This document shows, one piece after another, positions 59,490-64,000 of a stretch of DNA of 64,000 nucleotides. Each line of letters opens with the position of its first letter. Position 1 is the stretch's first letter. The notes beneath the pieces were generated by a model. That model had not been told where the DNA came from, ran no database searches, and worked only from the letters and a program-made list of their open reading frames with translations. The position numbers were made by a program, and so were the translations under genes. This DNA comes from Prorocentrum cordatum (taxonomy: Eukaryota; Sar; Dinophyceae; Prorocentrales; Prorocentraceae), in contig CAUYUJ010002714.1 of the NCBI GenBank assembly GCA_963575745.1, positions 388,133 to 452,132 of the forward strand, written 5' to 3'.

Positions 59490-59514
59490 TGTGGGCCATA
59501 GCCTTGCGTTGCGT

Positions 59515-59595
59515 GCATGCGTGGTTGTTTGCGTGCGTGCGTGCGTGCGTTGCCGCGTGCGTTGCCGCGTGCGTTGCCGCGTGCGTGTGAGAGAG

Positions 59596-59640
<45 letters not shown>

Positions 59641-59677
59641 GCGTTTGTGTGTGTGTGTGTGTGTTTGTGTGTGTATG

Positions 59678-59709
<32 letters not shown>

Positions 59710-59775
59710 TGCGTGTGTGTGTGTGTGTGTGTGCGTGTGTGTATGTTTGTTTGTTTGTGTTTGTGTGTGTGTGTT
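59515..59775. repeat. TGCG/TG alternating repeat, Z-DNA-prone
   Basis: Blocks of cgtg tetramers (59527-59640, 59690-59715) and gt dinucleotides (59646-59690, 59715-59775). Alternating purine-pyrimidine DNA of this length favours Z-DNA. Confidence 0.9.
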
Positions 59776-60109
59776 GCGCGGGGCACCAGCCAACTGCAAC
59801 CCTGAACAACAATTGGGCCCCAGTCCAGTCTGGGTGTCACCATTGATGGTGATCGTGGCGATGGTGGTGATATTATGGTGACGACGGAGGGTAAGATGAA
59901 GGAGGAACAAGGGGGATAGAACCGAAGACGTTTACGGCGAATCACCGCCGTCCCTTGCCTTTCAGGATATGCTCTGGTGACCAAACGTGTTGGCAAATTT
60001 TGGCTGCGCTATTTGACCATGCGTTTCCCCAGCCGTTGTGGAAGCCAGTCGGGGAACACGCGGGGGAGGAAGAGGAGGATGAGGAGAGGAAGAAAAAAGG
60101 AGGATCGGA
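59776..60109. other. unassigned region
   Basis: No gene or repeat is recognised. Confidence 0.35.
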
Positions 60110-60700
60110 AGGATGAGGAGACCTTTCGGGAGCTTCTGGAGTCATTTTCGGGGCCTCCAGGGAGCTTTCTGGGGGCCTCTTGGATGTCTCTTGGGGGCTT
60201 CCTTGACCTTCAGGGCCCTTAGGGGCTTCTTAGGGGCCGCTTTGGCCGTCTTGCGGCGTTCCTGGCCCGTCTGGCGCCGTCGGAAGCCGTCTTGGGATCA
60301 TCTTTGGGCCGTCTTTGGGCCTTCTTGGTGCGCTTCAGAGTCGTCTCGAACGTCGTCTTGGGCGTCTCAGATGCCTCTTTGGCCGTCTTTGGACCCTTTT
60401 GGGGCCGTGTTGTGAGCCTCTTGGGCCGTCCTTTGGCCATCTTTGAGGCCTATAGGGCGATCTTGGGACAATTTTTTGGGCCCCTTGGGCCGTCTCGGGC
60501 CGCCAGCAGGCCGACAAACACTTCCGAGAAATCAATGACTTTGGCCTCTTCTGGCCTTTCTGGAGGACCTCTTAGGGGGCCTCTTGTGTCGACTGAGTGG
60601 CCTTTCGGGCGCATCTTGGGCCGTCTTGGACTCTCTTGTCTCATCTTGGCGGTCTTCGAGGCATCTTGGAGGCCCTCTCGGGGCAATCATCTCGGTTCTT
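60110..60700. repeat. CTTGG/GGCC degenerate array, copy 4 (inverted)
   Basis: Units of the type ggggcctcttgg and ccgtcttgggccg. The core at 60525-60545 (gaaatcaatgac) is the reverse complement of the attgattt core in copies 1 and 3. Confidence 0.8.
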
Positions 60701-60714
60701 AGACCCAGACCGCA

Positions 60715-61010
60715 CCCCTGGGAGGAGGGCCAGTCGAGACAGCGGCGACTCTCCCGCCCAGCCCCCAGCCCCGCTCACGGCGTCGGCCCCCCCAGGCCCC
60801 TCCCGGATCGAGGGGCTCCCATTCGAGCACCCCTGGGGGCAGGGCCAGCCGAGGCAGCGGCCCCAGGCCCCTCCCGCATCGAGGGGCTCCCATTCGAGCA
60901 CGCCTGGGGGGAGGGCCAGTGGACACAGCGGCCCCAGGCCCCTCCCGGATCGGGGTGCTCCCACTCGAGCACCCCTGGGAGGAGGGCCAGCCGAGGCAGC
61001 GGCGGCTCTC
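60715..61010. repeat. tandem repeat, about 4 units of 60-75 bp
   Basis: The phrases ccaggcccctcccggatcg/ccgcatcg, gctcccattcgagcac and ccctgggggcagggccag recur four times with substitutions. Bases 61010-61300 hold no recognised gene. Confidence 0.8.
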
Positions 61011-61299
61011 CCGCCCAGCCCCCCCCCGCCCCGCTGCGGCGAGAGCGCCCGCGGGAGCGCCACGCACAGGGTGGAGCACGCCAGGGGGGGGCCCCGCCCG
61101 CTCCGCCAGACCCCGCGCTCGCGTCCGCGGCGCCCCATCGCCGGCGAGCGCCGCCCGAGTTGCCGCGCGAGGCGAGCTTCCATCGCCAGGCTGCAGCGTG
61201 CCGAGGGGTTCAACAGATGAGCCGTGAGACGAGGGAGGGGCCCGCGAGGGCGCAGATGGGGCCCCCGGAGGGATTCTGGGGGATCCGATTGTTGAGGAT

Positions 61300-61932
61300 C
61301 ATGCTGTTGTTGATGATGTTGATGATGACCGTGATGGTGAATCTGCTGTTGCTGTTGCTGCTGCTGCTGGTGATGGTGATGCTGATGCTGCTGATACTGA
61401 TGGTGGTGATGATGATGAAGATGCTGCTGATGATGACGATGCTGATGCTGATGATGACGATTATGTTGGTGAGGGTGATGATGATACTAAGTACTGATGC
61501 TGATCATGGTGATGGTGATCATTACGGTGATGGCGATGGTGATGGTGATGTTGGTGATGGCGAGGGTTATGATGACGATGATGCTGCTGCTGATGATGAT
61601 GACGACGCTTATGATTCTGATAATGATGATGATGTTGGTGATGGTGATGGTGATGCTGAGTACTGATGCTGATCATGGTGATGGTGATAATGACGGTGAT
61701 GTTGATGGTGATGTTGATGATGCTGGTGATGGCGCGTGTTCTGATGATGATGATGGTGCTGATGATGATGATGATGATGATTATGATGATGCTGATGATG
61801 TTGTCGATGATGATGTTGATGCTGATGAGGATAACGATTAGGATGATGAGGATTATGCTGATGTTGATGCTGCTGCTGATGCTGCTGTTGCTGATGATGC
61901 TGATGGTGATGCTGATGCGGATGATATGATTC

Positions 61933-61964
<32 letters not shown>

Positions 61965-62333
61965 CTGCTGATGGTGATGCTGATGAGGATGATGATGATA
62001 CGGATGCTGAAGATGCTGATGACAAGTATGATGATACTGAGGATGATGATGAGGATGAGGATGCGGATGCTGATTATGATGATGTTGATGATGATGCTGA
62101 CAATGATGATGAGGATGTTGATGATGCTGATGATGATGATGATGATGTTGGTGATGATGGCGCTGATGCTGATGCTTATACTGCTGCAGCTGATGATGCT
62201 GATGCTGATGAGTATGCTGATGCTGATGCTGATGCTGCTGCTGATGATGATGACGACGATGATGCTGTTGATGATGATGCTGATGCTGCTGATGATGATG
62301 GTGATGATGACGGTGATGATGACGGTGATGATC

Positions 62334-62417
<84 letters not shown>

Positions 62418-62428
62418 CTGATGATGAC

Positions 62429-62465
<37 letters not shown>

Positions 62466-62468
62466 GTG
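61300..62468. repeat. imperfect GAT microsatellite, 1.2 kb
   Basis: GAT/GGT/GCT triplets. A longer unit (actgatgctgatcatggtgatgg) recurs at 61493 and 61663, suggesting segmental duplication of about 170 bp within the array. Confidence 0.95.
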
Positions 62469-62612
62469 TAAGTGCAATAGGTGAGGTGCCCGTGAGGGCG
62501 CAGAGTGACCGAGCGAGTTTTCCGCCCCTGAGCCTCTTCCTGCCCGAGGGGAGTGGGCCAGCCCAGCGGGCGCGCGCCCGAGACTCCTCCCTGCCTCTCA
62601 GGGGGGCCACCA

Positions 62613-62945
62613 GGTAGCGATACCGCTGCCCTGCCCTCGCCTTCCCTCTTCTCAGCCTCGTTTGACCGACCCCCTATCCCCATCCCCATCCCCATCCCCG
62701 ACCCCCACCACCTCAGCACCCCTGCTGGGAGAGCACCCCTCGGAACCCGAAGGAAACAGCCTTTCTCGCCATCTATAGGGGGGCAACTCGGCCAGCGGGG
62801 CCCAGGCCGTGCCCATATGGGGATCGGGGTCGGTTGCACGATGCTCCTCTCCGGGTCTCCCGGGAGCCTCTTCGCCCCCACGGGCGGATTCGCCTCGAAG
62901 TTCTGGTCAGAACGGATTCCCGGAGTGGTCTTCGGAGATGGGTAC
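62613..62945. mobile_element. possible TIR element family C, copy C3, interrupted
   Basis: The left part ggtagcgataccgctgccct resembles C ends. The later part ggcggattcgcctcgaagttctggtcagaacg resembles C1. About 200 bp of other sequence, including a ccccatc hexamer run (62683-62702), separates them. Confidence 0.4.
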
Positions 62946-63155
62946 ACACATTCTCCACTCCGAGATTTGGAGTGGATTCTCCACTCAGAACGGAGAGGTC
63001 AGAACGGATTCTGCCAAGAAACACTCTGCTTGCCTCCAGAGTGCCCTGGGTTTCTTGGGTTTCGGTGGTTTTGCTGGGGAGAGCGTGACGCTCCCACACC
63101 AGAACTCACTGGGCGTCCTGGACGGGGGGGCCCTCCGCCTCTGGCCTGTGACCGC

Positions 63156-63305
63156 ATGCTGGCCGCGCGGCGATGTGCCGGGCGAGCCGCCGGACTGCGG
63201 GCGCCGCGCCGGGCGGCGGCTCGCTGCCTGGCAGCCTCCTCGGGCGTCTGCGGCCGGGAGCCGCTGCTCTTCACGCCAGGGCCGCTCACGACCTCGGCGG
63301 CGGTG
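63156..63305 (+). CDS. N-terminal exon, 2-aminoethylphosphonate transaminase-like
   Basis: From the ATG at 63156, 35 residues rich in Arg/Ala and free of acids (MLAARRCAGRAAGLRAPRRA) look like an organelle presequence. They are followed by EPLLFTPGPLTTSAAVKQA, which matches the conserved N-terminus of PhnW-type class V aminotransferases (LLLTPGPLTTS..VK.AM). That enzyme transfers the amino group of 2-aminoethylphosphonate to pyruvate. Splicing could occur at GTGAAG (63303) or at GC after CAG (63312). The catalytic Lys domain would lie beyond the window, so the identity rests on one motif; a decayed copy is possible. Confidence 0.5.
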
Positions 63306-63500
63306 AAGCAGGCTGGGGGCAGCGTTGGTGGAGGGCAGGAGGATGTGGGGGAGGTTCGAGTTTGGGGGTTTCTGGACGCTTTCGCTGTTTCTGGGCGGTC
63401 TTCCAGCCTCGGGGTGCCGTCCAGTCGCTGCGCCTCGCCGCGGGCGTGCCGGGGGTGCCAGGATCGTGCCGAACAGCCGCTCACGACCTCGGCGGCAGTG
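63286..63500. repeat. direct repeat of the exon end around an insertion of about 190 bp
   Basis: ccgctcacgacctcggcggc at 63283-63302 recurs at 63477-63496. The segment between carries gcgtgccgggggtgcc and ggatc-tgccgaac words that also occur at 35240-35275, so it resembles a repeated intron or small insertion. Confidence 0.6.
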
Positions 63501-63664
63501 AGTCAGGAGGGGGAAAAACACACAGACACAATTAATCGTCGATTCCCAAGAAAATATGGGAAAATATGGGAAGTGGGGGGGAAGACTAAACCCCAGAAAA
63601 TATAGGAACATATTGGGAATCCTTTTATTTGTGTGTACTTATTTGTGTGTTCCAGGGCCCCTTC
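63499..63664. mobile_element. 165-bp intron-like repeat family F, copy F2
   Basis: Nearly identical to F1 at 50463-50626. Its flanks read gcAGTGAg on the left and ttcAGTGAag on the right, a 5-6 bp duplication, and its ends give GTGAGT...CTTCAG, a consensus GT-AG intron on the plus strand. Joining the flanks recreates ggcggcagtgaagcag, which matches the uninterrupted copy ggcggcggtgaagcag at 63297-63312. Confidence 0.8.
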
Positions 63665-64000
63665 AGTGAAGCAGTTCAGAGGCAACGTTTGGGGTATCAG
63701 AGGGGATGTCGATAATCTCATCCAGGAGTACAGAGTCCCCCCCACTTCCGGTGAATAGATAACGCATCGAGCATCCAGGAGCGATTGCTTGGTACCCTGG
63801 CACTTGGCCGCTGATCAGCGCTCCTCTGGACCCCCCAGCAACCCTCGAGCGTGGCGACAGTTTCGCAGAGCTCGCAGCCCAATTGATGGCGTAGCAGCGT
63901 GCTAAGCTAGGCCCGCCAGCATTGCTACTACTACTACTGCTGCTACTACTACTGCTGCTACTTCTACTGCTACTGCAACTGCTCTTCCTATTGCTACTGC
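63663..64000 (-). CDS. possible 3' end of a minus-strand gene, Ser-rich
   Basis: A frame open from the window edge to TGA at 63665-63663 reads a Ser run (from the CTA/CTG repeat), then GGPSLARCYAINWAASSAK and DSVLLDEIIDIPSDTPNVAS, ending ELLH. The part after the repeat looks protein-like, but no family is recognised. The stop coincides with the edge of element F2, so the real frame may continue across it if F2 is spliced. Confidence 0.25.
   Translation of the reverse strand, partial: SSNRKSSCSSSRSSSSSSSSSSSSSNAGGPSLARCYAINWAASSAKLSPRSRVAGGSRGALISGQVPGYQAIAPGCSMRYLFTGSGGDSVLLDEIIDIPSDTPNVASELLH
63925..64000. repeat. CTA/CTG trinucleotide microsatellite
   Basis: ctactactactgctgctact-type units to the window edge. 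Confidence 0.9.

Overview
This window is nuclear DNA from a dinoflagellate. The decisive evidence is a full-length copy of the 22-nt dinoflagellate spliced-leader sequence at 5057-5078, sitting upstream of an intronless RRM protein gene whose N-terminal module and Gly/Lys-rich tail are of dinoflagellate type. Supporting evidence: GT-AG and GC-AG introns with AG|G acceptors, very GC-rich exons, relics of RT-RNase H retroelements, many short terminal-inverted-repeat (TIR) elements, and huge trinucleotide arrays (GAT, GAG, GAC/GTC, TCC). The species cannot be read from the sequence. Two 100-N runs (33189-33288, 58901-59000) are scaffold gaps inside (GAG)n/(TCC)n arrays.

Layout. 1-4.1 kb: mostly unassigned, with one possible 192-aa ORF and a 2x175-bp tandem repeat. 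4.1-6 kb: TIR element A1, TCC array, relict spliced leader and the RRM gene, which looks like a retroposed mRNA. 6.3-11.3 kb: GAC/GAT/GAG arrays and a possible first exon. 12.7-14.5 kb: a long intact minus-strand ORF with a RanBP2-type zinc finger and a coiled coil, probably a retrotransposon ORF1. 15-21 kb: tandem repeats, a perfect 34-bp palindrome, and CCAAG-type arrays. 21.5-29.5 kb: giant TCC/GAT/GAG arrays, two copies of a compound repeat carrying an 83-bp satellite, and a 90-bp satellite. 30.5-35.7 kb: a four-exon mitochondrial carrier (SLC25) gene whose introns are full of small transposons. 36-38.5 kb: a weak three-exon gene model. 38.6-41.1 kb (plus) and 42.2-44.4 kb (minus): two decayed RT-RNase H retroelements, the second interrupted by a 168-bp TIR element. 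44.4-53 kb: arrays, CTTGG arrays, satellites, and a membrane-protein fragment split by a 201-bp TIR element. 53.3-62.5 kb: GAT arrays, TIR elements and CTTGG arrays. 62.5-64 kb: an N-terminal exon resembling 2-aminoethylphosphonate transaminase (PhnW) and a 165-bp intron-like insertion with a visible empty site.

The most interesting layer is the set of small mobile elements. At least six TIR or intron-like families recur here, several inside introns or broken coding regions, and in two families the GGA/TCC microsatellite appears to have grown out of the element's own TIR. No operon logic applies: genes are isolated and separated by repeats, and no two recognised genes share an obvious pathway.
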